NCBI RefSeq assembly: GCF_019799965.1
Contig: NZ_JABGCJ010000001.1
Coordinates: forward strand, 372,001 to 436,000
Source: Modestobacter italicus
GTDB lineage: Bacteria > Actinomycetota > Actinomycetes > Mycobacteriales > Geodermatophilaceae
DNA: 64,000 nt
Direction of reading: 5' to 3'
The number at the start of each line of letters is the position of its first letter. Position 1 is the stretch's first letter. The position numbers and the translations under genes were made by a program. Of this stretch, positions 8,829-16,850 are shown piece by piece. Under the pieces are notes generated by a model, which saw only the letters and a program-made list of their open reading frames with translations, was not told where the DNA came from and searched no databases.

Positions 8829-9805
8829 CGTTCCTCCAGTGCCTGGCTGATGTCGTGCAGGTCCTGCAGGGCCTCGACGGGCCCCCGGCTGAGGTGGACG
8901 CCCCCGACGTTCAGCAGGATCTCGTCGACGCCGGCCGCCAGGTAGGCGGACAGGGCGGTCGCTATCTCGGCCGGCGTGCCGTGCACGTAGAGCCCGCGCC
9001 GGACGATCTCGGCCGCGTTGTGGTCGCGGTCGCCGACCACGATGTCGTACCCCGCCCTGGTGAGCGCATCACCGTAGTGCGGGGCGGCCAGGTGGTTGCC
9101 CAGGCCGGCCAGGGCCAGTTGCACCGGGTCGCGGCCCGGCCGGTCGACGGCGACGTTCACGACGGTGGCCAGGCGCGGCGGGTCGTCCCGGTCCACCGCG
9201 CCCTTGGCCAGGGAGGGCAGCAGCTGCTCCGCGCAGTACTCCGGTGGGGTCAGCCAGGAGATGGCCACGTCGGCCAGCTCGCCGGCAAGCTCGGTCATCC
9301 GGGGCCGCAGCACCCCCAGCCCCAGCTCGACCGACTGCCCCAGGTCGGGGTTCAGCCGGGACCGCACGGAGAAGTAGTCGCCGTCGAGCTCGACGGCCTC
9401 GCCCCGCAGGAGGTCGCGCACGATGGTGGCGTACTCGCGCACGTAGGTCAGCGGGCTGGCCGGCCACGACCCGGTCATCGCCTCGTTGAACTGCCGCGAC
9501 CCCAGGCCGAGCCCGGCGACGTACGTGGACCCGGAGAACACCGAGAGCTCGCGTGCGTGCAGCGCGGCGAGCACCGGGTGCCGGAACGGCATCAGGGTCA
9601 CCGCCGTGCCCAGTGGTGTGGTGCTGCCCTGGGCGAGCAGCCGGGAGAAGGTGGTGTGCGGCTCGAACACCATCGTCTGGCCGCAGTACAGCCGGCGCAT
9701 GCCGGCCAGCTCGACGAAGGAGGCGAAGGTCTTCAGCTCCACCGGGTCCACGGGCGAGCTGGGGTACATCACCGAGCAGTCGGAGCGGTGCACGGGACGG
9801 GTCAT
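8825..9805 (-). CDS. LLM-family F420-dependent oxidoreductase (putative dehydroalanine reductase)
   Basis: Luciferase-like TIM-barrel protein of 326 residues: LGTAVTLMPFRHPVLAALHARELSVFS, then FVAGLGLG-like YVAGLGLGSRQFNEA, RDLLRG, and a C-terminal LYVHGTPAEIATALSAYLAAGVDEILLNV block, all usual for F420-binding LLM enzymes. In lexapeptide (LxmJ) and pristinin clusters such an enzyme reduces Dha to D-Ala; the same role is inferred here and would give D-amino acids in the product. ATG 9805 follows GGAAGGA at a good distance. It begins 26 bp after the ABC permease gene and overlaps the decarboxylase, so it belongs to one minus-strand operon. Confidence 0.85.
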   Translation of the reverse strand: MTRPVHRSDCSVMYPSSPVDPVELKTFASFVELAGMRRLYCGQTMVFEPHTTFSRLLAQGSTTPLGTAVTLMPFRHPVLAALHARELSVFSGSTYVAGLGLGSRQFNEAMTGSWPASPLTYVREYATIVRDLLRGEAVELDGDYFSVRSRLNPDLGQSVELGLGVLRPRMTELAGELADVAISWLTPPEYCAEQLLPSLAKGAVDRDDPPRLATVVNVAVDRPGRDPVQLALAGLGNHLAAPHYGDALTRAGYDIVVGDRDHNAAEIVRRGLYVHGTPAEIATALSAYLAAGVDEILLNVGGVHLSRGPVEALQDLHDISQALEER

Positions 9806-9831
9806 CGGTCGTCCTTCCGGAGGGTGACGGG

Positions 9832-11055
9832 TCAGCGGTTGCGCAGGGCCTCGTGCAACGGGACCTGGCCGCCGGAGCGGAGCACGGAGCCGGCGTAGAC
9901 GCGGCCGGCGACGGCGAAGGCGGCGACCGCGGTGGCCAGGGCGACGGCGAGCGCGGTGCCCAGCTGCCAGACCGGCACGGGCTCGACGGCCAGCCGCGCC
10001 GGCATCACGAAGGTGGAGAGGACCGGCGCCATGGACGCGACGTCCAGCCAGCGGGTCTCGGCGAACTCGAACACCAGGTAGAACGCGGCGGCCATCGGGA
10101 CCAGGGCCGCACCCAGGGCCGGCTGGAGGGCGCTGCTCAGGTCCTCCTGGCGTTCCACGCGGGCAGCGAGCCCGGCCATCAACGTGTTGCAGATGACGAT
10201 GCTGAGGACCAGGCCGACCACACCGGCCGCGAGGACGGTCCAGGAGACACCGGTGACGTCGGGCAGCCCGCCGGTCAGCGCGAGGGCGCCCAGCCCCGCG
10301 CCGAGCACCACCACCAGCTGGGTCAGTCCGATGACCGTGGTGGCCAGCACCTTGCCGGCCAGCAGCTGCCAGGGACGCACGCTGGTCAGCAGCACCTCCA
10401 CCACGCGGGAGACCTTCTCCTGCATCACATCGGTCGCCAGCGGGATGCCCCACAGCAGGACGACGACCACCGCGCCGGCGGCGAACCCGAGGCCCAGCAT
10501 GACGTCGGCGATGGCGAGGTCCTCACCGACGGCCACCACGTCCACGGTGGCCTGCGCCGCACCGGTCGCCTCGGTCAGCAGCTGTGGGTCCACACCGGCG
10601 GCCCCGGCCGCCTCGCGGAGCGAGCGGTCCTGCACCGCGGCCTGGAGCAGCGCTCCGAGCTGGGGGTCCAGGGAGTCCTCGACCAGCACCCGGACGCCGT
10701 CGTCGGCCGCGAGCAGGACGGCGTCCGCCTCGCCCTGCTCGACCAGCTGCCGGCCGGCGGCCTCGTCGGCCACCTGCTCCAGCGAGACGACGTCCCCGCC
10801 GACCGCGCCGACCGCGGCGGCCAGGTCGGCCGTCGGACCGGTGTGCGCCAGGACCGGCGCGTCGTCCTCGCCGCCGCCGGCCAGCAGCGGCCCGGCGAGC
10901 GCGGTCAGCGCGAAGAGCAGGGTGCTCACCAGGAAGGCCTTGGTGAGGAACTTGGTGGCCAGCTCGCGGCGGAGGACGATCCGCACGCCGCCGAGCCCCC
11001 GGATCCGGTGCGGGTCGGCCGACACCTCGGGGCGGGTGGGCGTCTGGGTGCTCAT
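9832..11055 (-). CDS. ABC-2 type permease (NatB-like)
   Basis: Membrane subunit of 407 residues: one N-terminal membrane segment (FLVSTLLFALTALAGPLLAG), a soluble extracytoplasmic domain of about 150 residues, then five or six hydrophobic helices starting near IADVMLGLGF. This is the ABC2_membrane_3/NatB plan. With the ATPase it overlaps (ATGA) it may give self-immunity or serve as a second exporter; this is inference from its place in the cluster. The C-terminus is cytoplasmic and ends HEALRNR. Confidence 0.85.
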   Translation of the reverse strand: MSTQTPTRPEVSADPHRIRGLGGVRIVLRRELATKFLTKAFLVSTLLFALTALAGPLLAGGGEDDAPVLAHTGPTADLAAAVGAVGGDVVSLEQVADEAAGRQLVEQGEADAVLLAADDGVRVLVEDSLDPQLGALLQAAVQDRSLREAAGAAGVDPQLLTEATGAAQATVDVVAVGEDLAIADVMLGLGFAAGAVVVVLLWGIPLATDVMQEKVSRVVEVLLTSVRPWQLLAGKVLATTVIGLTQLVVVLGAGLGALALTGGLPDVTGVSWTVLAAGVVGLVLSIVICNTLMAGLAARVERQEDLSSALQPALGAALVPMAAAFYLVFEFAETRWLDVASMAPVLSTFVMPARLAVEPVPVWQLGTALAVALATAVAAFAVAGRVYAGSVLRSGGQVPLHEALRNR

Positions 11056-11999
11056 GCTGCCTGCTCCTCCAGCTCGTGGTGGGCGGGGCCGGTCTCGACC
11101 GGCCCCGGGTGGACGACGTCGCGGTAGACCTCGGTCAACGAGGGACGCCACGGCCGCAGCTCACGCAGGGTCCCGTGGCGGCGCACGGCGTCCACGACCC
11201 GTCCGAGGTCCTCGTCGCCGGCCAGGCGCACGGTGACGGCGTCGCCGTGGGCGGGCTCGACACTGGCCCGGGTGTCCGGGTCGAGGTCAGCGGCCCAGGC
11301 AGCCGGCGACGCGTCGCTGCGCAGCAGCCAGCGCCGACCGTCCCCGCCGGTCAGCCCCTCGACGGTGCCGTCGGCCACGAGACGGCCGCCGTGCAGGACG
11401 GCGACCCGGTCGCAGGTGCGCTCCACCAGGTCCAGCTGGTGGCTGGAGAAGACGACCGGGACCCCCCGGGCCGCCTCCTCCCGGAGCACCTCCGCCATCA
11501 CGTCCACCGCGAGCGGGTCGAGACCGGAGAAGGGCTCGTCGAGCACCAGCGCCTCGGGCCCGTGCACCAGCGCCGCGGCCAGCTGGACCCGCTGCTGGTT
11601 GCCCAGGCTGAGGTCCTCCAGGGCACTGTCCCGGCGCGAGCCGACGCCCAGCCGGTCCAGCCAGTAGGTGGCGGCGCGCGCGGCGTCCGGGCGGGAGAGG
11701 CCGCGCAGCTCGGCGAAGAACTCCAGCTGCTGCTGCACCCGCATCGTCGGGTAGAGGCCACGCTCCTCGGGCATGTAGCCCATCCGGGCGCGGGCGGCCG
11801 CGTCGACCGGCACGCCGTCGAGCGTCACGCGGCCGCTGTCGGCGGTCGCCACGCCCAGCACGATGCGCATCGACGTCGTCTTGCCGGCGCCGTTCCCGCC
11901 GACGTAGCCGAGCACCTCACCGCGGCGCACCTGCAGGGAGACGTCGTCGAGCACCTGGTGGGACCCGTAGGCCTTGCTGATCTGGTCGAGAGCCAGCAC
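11052..11999 (-). CDS. ABC transporter ATP-binding protein (NatA-like)
   Basis: ATPase partner of the following permease, 315 residues. Walker A GGNGAGKTT lies at about 34-42, the signature is LSLGNQQR (a NatA-type variant of LSGGQ), Walker B is LVLDEPFSGLDP and the switch His is in VFSSHQLD. A C-terminal extension of about 90 residues is typical for NatA/DRA-like proteins. GTG start with GAGGAGGA just upstream. First gene of a five-gene minus-strand operon (ATPase, permease, LLM, decarboxylase, pseudokinase), driven by the promoter at 12044-12073. Confidence 0.9.
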   Translation of the reverse strand: MLALDQISKAYGSHQVLDDVSLQVRRGEVLGYVGGNGAGKTTSMRIVLGVATADSGRVTLDGVPVDAAARARMGYMPEERGLYPTMRVQQQLEFFAELRGLSRPDAARAATYWLDRLGVGSRRDSALEDLSLGNQQRVQLAAALVHGPEALVLDEPFSGLDPLAVDVMAEVLREEAARGVPVVFSSHQLDLVERTCDRVAVLHGGRLVADGTVEGLTGGDGRRWLLRSDASPAAWAADLDPDTRASVEPAHGDAVTVRLAGDEDLGRVVDAVRRHGTLRELRPWRPSLTEVYRDVVHPGPVETGPAHHELEEQAA

Positions 12000-12043
12000 G
12001 GCTCCTCCTCGACTGTGGGGACGGGGGTTCCTGCCGTGACCCC

Positions 12044-12073
12044 ACCGTAGGCACGGTCGTTGGGTTTACACAA
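12044..12073 (-). promoter_or_regulatory. Promoter of the divergent modification operon
   Basis: On the minus strand TTGTGT (12073-12068) and TACGGT (12049-12044) are separated by 18 bp, a good sigma-70-type match. It lies 45 bp before the GTG of the NatA-like gene and back to back with the promoter of the XRE gene. Confidence 0.6.
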
Positions 12074-12103
12074 CACCTCGTAGGAAGAACATCTCGGTTC
12101 GTC

Positions 12104-12133
12104 TTGTCTGGGGCATGAACCGCGGGATAACGT
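12104..12133 (+). promoter_or_regulatory. Leaderless promoter of the XRE regulator
   Basis: TTGTCT (12104-12109), an 18-bp spacer and TAACGT (12128-12133), then six bases to ATG 12140. The distance implies a leaderless mRNA. The divergent arrangement with 12044-12073 leaves about 30 bp between the two -35 boxes, room for a shared operator. Confidence 0.65.
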
Positions 12134-12139
12134 CAGCGC

Positions 12140-12424
12140 ATGGCCGAACGGACTCGGAAGGACGGCGAACCGCGCCGCATCCACAACCGCGTCAACGTGG
12201 TCCGAGCCGAGGTCGGGATGTCCCGCGCGGAGCTGGCCCGGCTGGTCGGGGTGAACCCGCAGACGATCGGCGCGCTGGAACGTGGCGACCACTACCCGAG
12301 CCTGCAGCTGGCGATGAGCATCTGCGAGGTGTTCGACCTCCCGGTCGAGGCGCTGTTCAGCCGCGCGCCGTTCCGGTCGATCACCGCCGGCTACCGACAG
12401 ACCGACCCGAGAGGTGACCAGTGA
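12140..12424 (+). CDS. XRE-family helix-turn-helix regulator
   Basis: Small DNA-binding protein of 94 residues: a HTH_3 domain with RAEVGMSRAELARLVGV and NPQTIGALERGDHYPSL, followed by a short LALSICEVF-type helix (here LQLAMSICEVFDLPVEALF). It is placed between the divergent modification operon and the protease/precursor side, and coupled by GTGA to a small membrane protein, a common XRE-plus-membrane-partner pairing. It probably regulates one or both divergent promoters. Confidence 0.88.
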   Translation: MAERTRKDGEPRRIHNRVNVVRAEVGMSRAELARLVGVNPQTIGALERGDHYPSLQLAMSICEVFDLPVEALFSRAPFRSITAGYRQTDPRGDQ

Positions 12425-12876
12425 CCACCCGGCCCGAGGCAACACACCCCGCCGCCCGTCGGGCCACCGGCGTCGTCCTCACGGGCGTGGCGGCATGGCT
12501 GGCCCTGACCGCACTCAGCGTGGCCGGGGAGGCCTACTCCCCGGCGTGGGTGGTGAGCCTCGCGGTGCTGGGCGCGGCATGGGCCGGTGCTCGCGTGCTC
12601 ACCAGGGACATCGCCGAACGCCGCGCCCACGAGGTCGACGAGTACGAGCTGGCCCAGCGCAACGTGGCCCGCAACGCCGGCTACGTCGCCGCCCTCGTCG
12701 CCGCCCTCGTGCTCTACGTGGTCCTCGCGGTGGCCGGCCAGCTCGCCGAACGGGGCCACGACCAGCTGCTCCTCCAGGCGCACCAGCTCGTGCTGGCCGC
12801 CTTCCTGCCGGCCGCCGCAGGGCCCTCGTTCCTGGTCGCCTGGCGCCTGCGGCACCAGGCCGACCCCGGCGAGTAG
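12421..12876 (+). CDS. Small membrane protein paired with XRE regulator
   Basis: Protein of 151 residues with four predicted membrane helices in two pairs (about 18-37, 42-60, 88-110 and 120-142), separated by a charged loop DIAERRAHEVDEYELAQRN. I do not recognise a family with confidence; it resembles small proteins encoded next to XRE regulators. GTG 12421 overlaps the XRE stop. It may sense membrane state, give immunity, or sequester the regulator; none of these can be shown from sequence. Confidence 0.75.
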   Translation: MTTRPEATHPAARRATGVVLTGVAAWLALTALSVAGEAYSPAWVVSLAVLGAAWAGARVLTRDIAERRAHEVDEYELAQRNVARNAGYVAALVAALVLYVVLAVAGQLAERGHDQLLLQAHQLVLAAFLPAAAGPSFLVAWRLRHQADPGE

Positions 12877-12944
12877 CCGCCACCGACCGCCATCCGCACC
12901 ACCGCACCAGACGCACCACCGCACGTCCCGCACCACCGCAGACC

Positions 12945-13008
12945 CGCACCACGGCACATCCGCACCACGGCACATCCGCACCACGGCACATCCGCACCAC
13001 GGCACATC
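12945..13008. repeat. Four perfect tandem copies of a 16-bp unit
   Basis: The unit CGCACCACGGCACATC occurs at 12945-12960, 12961-12976, 12977-12992 and 12993-13008 without a mismatch. Degenerate copies built on CGCACCAC precede it from about 12892. The array fills the gap between the membrane-protein stop (12876) and ATG 13055. It may be a regulator-binding array or an expandable slippage tract. Confidence 0.9.
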
Positions 13009-13054
13009 CGCACGACGACCAGGTCGAACCACTCGACGACAGGAGCGTCCTGAC

Positions 13055-13699
13055 ATGAGCCCGCACGTGCACACCCCCGAGCTGACCGTCCCCGAGGCCC
13101 TGATGGCCTTCCTGCACGCCGACAACGGGCGGCCCTACGAGACGGCCAAGCCCGGTGCACTCACCGCCGCCGCGGAGGTGGCCGAGCTGATCGCCGGCGG
13201 CCACGCCCGGGTGACCGGCCCGGACGGCGACCAGCTGGTCGTCGACGGCCCCGCCGCCAGCGACCGGGCCTGGATCCGCGAGCTGACGACCCAGCTGGCC
13301 GGCCGCGCGACCGACATCGCCACCTGGGTCAAGCGGCGCGACGGCGCGCTGGACACCCAGCAGGCCGAGGCGGCCGCCCGCGGCGTCCTGGTCCAGGACC
13401 GCAAGCGCCTGGCCGGGCTGATCCCCTACTCGACCAACACCGTCGACCCCGCCGTCCGGCAGGCCCTGCTCGAGCACCTCACCGGCCCCGGGGCGGAGGC
13501 CGACCCCCGTGCCGCAGTGCTCGCCAGGCTGCTGGTCAAGTCCCGGCTGCACCTGCGCGGTGGACTCGGCCGGGCGGAGCGCACCGCGCTCGAGCAGCTG
13601 TCCGAGCGCGCGCCCGCGAGCACGCCGGCACCCGCCGCGATGAGCGCGGTGGACATCGCCATGGTCACCGTCGTCTACACCACCGTGATCAGCGAGTGA
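13055..13699 (+). CDS. GPP34 (GOLPH3/VPS74)-like protein
   Basis: Protein of 214 residues with the plan of bacterial GPP34 proteins: LTVPEALMAFLHADNGRPY at the N-terminus, ALTAAAEVAELIAGGH, WVKRRDGALDTQQAEAAARGVLVQDRKRL in the middle, YSTNTVDPAVRQAL, and a long helical C-terminus with DPRAAVLARLLVKSRL. In eukaryotes this fold binds phosphoinositides and Golgi enzymes; its role in bacteria is not known to me. ATG 13055 follows AGGAG at 13041-13045. It is coupled to the M16 peptidase gene by GTGA, so it is part of the cluster and could position enzymes at the membrane (inference). Confidence 0.65.
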   Translation: MSPHVHTPELTVPEALMAFLHADNGRPYETAKPGALTAAAEVAELIAGGHARVTGPDGDQLVVDGPAASDRAWIRELTTQLAGRATDIATWVKRRDGALDTQQAEAAARGVLVQDRKRLAGLIPYSTNTVDPAVRQALLEHLTGPGAEADPRAAVLARLLVKSRLHLRGGLGRAERTALEQLSERAPASTPAPAAMSAVDIAMVTVVYTTVISE

Positions 13700-14949
13700 C
13701 CGCGCGACCGACGCCGTCGGTCGAGACGCTCCCCAACGGCCTCACCCTGGTCGTGGCGCCCGCGGTCACCGCGGGCGTCGCGACCGTGGCCGTGCACGTG
13801 GGCGTCGGCTCCCGCGCCGAGCCGGCCGCCTGGTCCGGGCTCGCCCACCTCTTCGAGCACCTGATGTTCGCCGGCAGCGCGCACGTGGAGCCGGGCGGCC
13901 ACTTCGCCGCCGTCGAGGCGGTCGGCGGCCGCGTCGGAGGGCACACCCGGCTGGACCACACCGAGCTGTTCGACGTCGTGCCCGCCGAGGCGGTGCCCGA
14001 CGTCGTCGGGCTGGAGGCCGACCGGCTGGCCGGGCCACGGCTGGCCCCCGACACCCTCGCCACGCAGGTCGACGTCATCCGTGCCGAGGTCGCCCAGCAG
14101 GTCACCGGCGCGCCCTACGGCGGCTTCCCGTGGCTGTACCTGCCCCCGGTCATGTACCCCTCCCCCCGCAACACCCACGACGGCTACGGGGACGTGTCGG
14201 CGCTCGCGGAGGTCACGGTCGAGGACTGCGCGCGCTTCTTCGACACCTGGTACGACCCGCGTCGCGTCGTGGTGACGCTGGAGGGCGACGTGACCGCCTC
14301 GGCCGACGCGGCGCGCGAGCTGCTGGCCGCCGTGCCGCGGCGCGGAACGGGACCGCTGCCCCCCACCGGGCTCGACGAGCCCCTCCTGACGGCCGACCGG
14401 CACGAGGTCCGGGCCGCCCGGAACGTGCCCGAGCCGGTGTGGGCGGTGGGGTTCCGGCTGCCCGACCCGGTGCGCTCACCCGCGCTGCACGCGGCGTGCA
14501 CGGCACTGACCCTGCTGCTGCCGGTGCACGCGCCGGAGCTGCGGCTGACCGCCCGGAGCGGCTGGTACGGCGTCCCCGCCGACGCCCGCAGCCCCGACGC
14601 GCTGGTGCTCTCCACCCATCCCCGGCCAGGCGTCACCGGTGGGCAGCTCACCGCCGGCATGCGCGACCTGCTGGCCCAGTGGGGTCGGCGCGCACCGGCC
14701 CCGCCGGTGCTGCGCACCGCCGCCGCCCGCCTGCGGCTGGTGCAGCACCAGCGCGCCGAGCGGCTCGGGCACCGGGCCCGGCGCCTGGGCGCCTGCCAGC
14801 TGCTGTACGGCGACGCCCGGCTGGACGAGTCCCTCGACCCCGCCGCCGCCCTGGACCGCGACCTGCTGGCCGACGCCGCCGAGCACCTCCTCGACCAGCA
14901 CGTCGCCTCCGTGCTGGTGGAGCCGGCCGGCACCGGGGAGGCGCCGTGA
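13696..14949 (+). CDS. M16 metallopeptidase, catalytic subunit
   Basis: Zinc protease subunit of 417 residues, probably removing the leader of the modified precursors. The inverted zinc motif HxxEH is intact (His51, Glu54, His55 in HLFEHLMF), and the third ligand Glu131 in VIRAEVAQQ stands 76 residues further on, as usual for M16. N-terminal LPNGLTLVVAP is typical. It is coupled by GTGA to the GPP34-like gene and to the second M16 subunit. Such two-gene M16 pairs are known from pristinin-type class V clusters (recalled). Confidence 0.9.
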   Translation: MTARPTPSVETLPNGLTLVVAPAVTAGVATVAVHVGVGSRAEPAAWSGLAHLFEHLMFAGSAHVEPGGHFAAVEAVGGRVGGHTRLDHTELFDVVPAEAVPDVVGLEADRLAGPRLAPDTLATQVDVIRAEVAQQVTGAPYGGFPWLYLPPVMYPSPRNTHDGYGDVSALAEVTVEDCARFFDTWYDPRRVVVTLEGDVTASADAARELLAAVPRRGTGPLPPTGLDEPLLTADRHEVRAARNVPEPVWAVGFRLPDPVRSPALHAACTALTLLLPVHAPELRLTARSGWYGVPADARSPDALVLSTHPRPGVTGGQLTAGMRDLLAQWGRRAPAPPVLRTAAARLRLVQHQRAERLGHRARRLGACQLLYGDARLDESLDPAAALDRDLLADAAEHLLDQHVASVLVEPAGTGEAP

Positions 14950-16277
14950 GGCTCCCACCGCACCACCACGAGCGCACCGCCGGCGGGACCGACCTGGTCG
15001 CGGTCGACTGGGCCGGCGCCGACCTCACCGAACTGCGCCTGGTGCTGCCGGTGCTGCGCACCGACCCCCGGACGGCGGTGCTCGCCCACCTGCTCGGGCG
15101 GCTGCTGCCCCTCGGCCCCACCGACGCCGGGTTCGCCGCGCACGACGAGCGGATGCTCGAGCACGGCGCCGGCGTCAGCTCGGGCGGTGGCGTCGACCGG
15201 GTCACCGTCAGCGCCACCGTGCCGCCGGACCAGCTGCGCTGGGCGCTCGAGGACCTGGTCGGCCGGGTGCTCGCCCCGGCGTTCACGCCGACCGCCGTCG
15301 CCGAGGCCGTCCGGGCCGAGCGCACCCGGCTGACCCGGGCTGCCGCGCACCGCGAGACCGAGGTGCACCGGGTCCTCGCCCGCAGTCGCTGGGGTCCCGG
15401 GCACCCCTACGCCCACCCGCTGCCGACAGCCGAGGACCTGGCACGGCTCGAGGAGGACGGCGAGCTCGACCCCGATGCCCTGGCGCGCTCGGCGCACGCC
15501 CGGCTGACCCTGGACGGGGCCACCGTCGTGGTGGTCGGCGACCTGGGCACCGACGGCGGGCGTCGCTGGCCCGACGCCGTCGGCCCCCTGCGGGACGTGC
15601 TCGACACGGCCGGGCCCGGCGCCCCCGCCCCGCCGGCACCGGGCGACCCGGGGCCGCGGCAGGTGCCGCGCCTGCTCGTCCCGGTCGGCGACGACGAGGT
15701 CACCGCCTCCGTGCGGCTCTGGTCGCCGGCCCCGCAACGGCAGCACCCCGACCACCCGGCGCTGCTCCAGTTCGGCATGGTGCTGGGCGGCTACTTCGGC
15801 TCCCGGCTCAACCAGGAGCTGCGCGAACGCCGCGGCGACGTGTACGGGGTCAGCACCGGCTTCGAGGTGCTGGCCACGGCGGCGACGTTCGTGCTGATGC
15901 TGGAGTGCCCGGTCGACCGGCTCGACGCCGTGCACGCCACGGTGCTCGACACCGTCGCCGACCTGCGGCGCGACGGACCCGGCGAGGACGAGCTGCGCGC
16001 CGCGGTGCGGTACTCGACCAACGCGGTCACCGTCGGCATGGCGACCCCGGCCGCCCTCGCGGGGGCCGGGGCGTCGGTGGTGTTCGGCGGGGACACCCTG
16101 GACCTGTGGGCCCGGCAGGCCGGAATCGCGGCCACCCTGCGACCGGCCGAGGTCGCCGCCGCCGGCGAGCGCCACCTGTCCCCCTCGGCGCTGATCGACC
16201 TCGTCGCGGCACCGGCGGCGGCGGTCACCGGCACCGACGTCCGCCGTCCCGACGAGGTCGAGGGATCGTCCGCGTGA
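14946..16277 (+). CDS. M16 metallopeptidase family, non-catalytic subunit
   Basis: Second half of the heterodimeric protease, 443 residues. It has no HxxEH motif, but the C-terminal lobe keeps the substrate-binding Arg/Tyr region GSRLNQELRERRGDVYG and the LALLGYFG-like ALLQFGMVLGGYFGS block. This split, with zinc in one chain and Arg/Tyr in the other, is the standard M16B arrangement. GTG start overlaps the first subunit's stop. The run from the GPP34-like gene to here ends 80 bp before the first precursor gene. Confidence 0.9.
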   Translation: MRLPPHHHERTAGGTDLVAVDWAGADLTELRLVLPVLRTDPRTAVLAHLLGRLLPLGPTDAGFAAHDERMLEHGAGVSSGGGVDRVTVSATVPPDQLRWALEDLVGRVLAPAFTPTAVAEAVRAERTRLTRAAAHRETEVHRVLARSRWGPGHPYAHPLPTAEDLARLEEDGELDPDALARSAHARLTLDGATVVVVGDLGTDGGRRWPDAVGPLRDVLDTAGPGAPAPPAPGDPGPRQVPRLLVPVGDDEVTASVRLWSPAPQRQHPDHPALLQFGMVLGGYFGSRLNQELRERRGDVYGVSTGFEVLATAATFVLMLECPVDRLDAVHATVLDTVADLRRDGPGEDELRAAVRYSTNAVTVGMATPAALAGAGASVVFGGDTLDLWARQAGIAATLRPAEVAAAGERHLSPSALIDLVAAPAAAVTGTDVRRPDEVEGSSA

Positions 16278-16303
16278 CCGATGCCCGGCGGTCGCCCCCT
16301 CCC

Positions 16304-16309
16304 TAGCGT
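16304..16309 (+). promoter_or_regulatory. -10-like box TAGCGT upstream of precursor 1
   Basis: TAGCGT lies 48 bp before ATG 16358. An almost identical string (CCCTAGCGTGG) precedes the exporter gene at 17496, so both may be driven by the same type of promoter. No good -35 is visible, which would suit an activator-dependent promoter. Confidence 0.45.
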
Positions 16310-16357
16310 GGTGAGTGCAGGACGACAGCCGAACCGCACCGGACCGAGGAGCACGCG

Positions 16358-16528
16358 ATGGACACCCAGGACCTGATCGCCGGCTACGCCGCCTACACCG
16401 ACCCCAGCGAGCTCGCCGCGGTCGAGGAGGCCGCCGCGGTGACCCCGACGACCGCCACCACCTCGTCGAACCCGTGCGCGGCCAGCGTCGGCGCCTCGAT
16501 CTACTTCACCGTCTCGAAGGGCTGCTGA
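16358..16528 (+). CDS. Lanthipeptide precursor 1 (56 aa)
   Basis: Short peptide gene with GAGGAG 8 bp before its ATG. The leader holds DLIAGYAAYTD (residues 5-15), shared with the other two precursors. The core is rich in Ser/Thr and has two Cys, Cys40 and the C-terminal Cys56. SSNPC (36-40) resembles the SSAPC start I recall for cacaoidin, with Ser36 four residues before Cys40. ASVGAS and FTVSKGC also resemble the cacaoidin pattern, with Thr51 five residues before the final Cys, as needed for an AviMeCys ring. Leader cleavage near residue 35 is a guess; TPTTATT just before it may also be core. No Lys or Arg occurs before Lys54. Confidence 0.85.
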   Translation: MDTQDLIAGYAAYTDPSELAAVEEAAAVTPTTATTSSNPCAASVGASIYFTVSKGC

Positions 16529-16547
16529 CCAGCACCCTCCGCGCACC

Positions 16548-16589
16548 CGACAGCGCCACGACCCCCGGCCGGGGGTCGTGGCGCTGTCG
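16548..16589. terminator. 21-bp perfect hairpin after precursor 1
   Basis: The sequence from 16548 to 16589 is a perfect inverted repeat with no spacer (half-site GACAGCGCCACGACCCCCGG plus one flanking pair). It starts 19 bp after the precursor stop. No U-tract follows, which is common for terminators in high-G+C actinobacteria. It probably uncouples precursor 1 from precursors 2 and 3. Confidence 0.75.
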
Positions 16590-16639
16590 TGCGTGGGGCC
16601 CCCGTCCCGACCGGGGGACCGCCGCGCCGGAGACCGGCT

Positions 16640-16670
<31 letters not shown>

Positions 16671-16801
16671 CGATCGGGCCGGCCGCGGTCCCCCACGCGC
16701 ACCGGTCTCGTGAGGACGGAGGAGGCGCCGAGATGGTCCGCACGGACGATGAGCGGTCACACCGCCGGCTCATAGCTTTCTCGCCATGAGGTCAACAGGG
16801 C

Positions 16802-16827
16802 CTCGGGGAGGGTTCCCGCCCTCCGAG
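16802..16827 (+). promoter_or_regulatory. Leader hairpin just upstream of the precursor 2 ribosome site
   Basis: CTCGGGGAGGG (16802-16812) can pair with CCCTCCGAG (16819-16827) with a two-base bulge. The stem ends 12 bp before GAGGAGA (16839-16845), the ribosome site of precursor 2, so it could set mRNA stability or initiation. Confidence 0.4.
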
Positions 16828-16850
16828 TCATCACGACAGAGGAGAAGCAG

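Noticed and set aside
12945-13008. CRISPR array
   Set aside because: The copies are head-to-tail with no spacers between them.
13696-16277. PqqL-type or mitochondrial-processing-type housekeeping M16 proteins
   Set aside because: Coupling to cluster genes and position just before the precursors favour a leader-peptide protease.
16733-16789. 18-codon frame behind GGAGGAGG, upstream of precursor 2
   Set aside because: Too short, with no leader or Cys-containing core; more likely part of the regulatory region. Noted under the intergenic entry.
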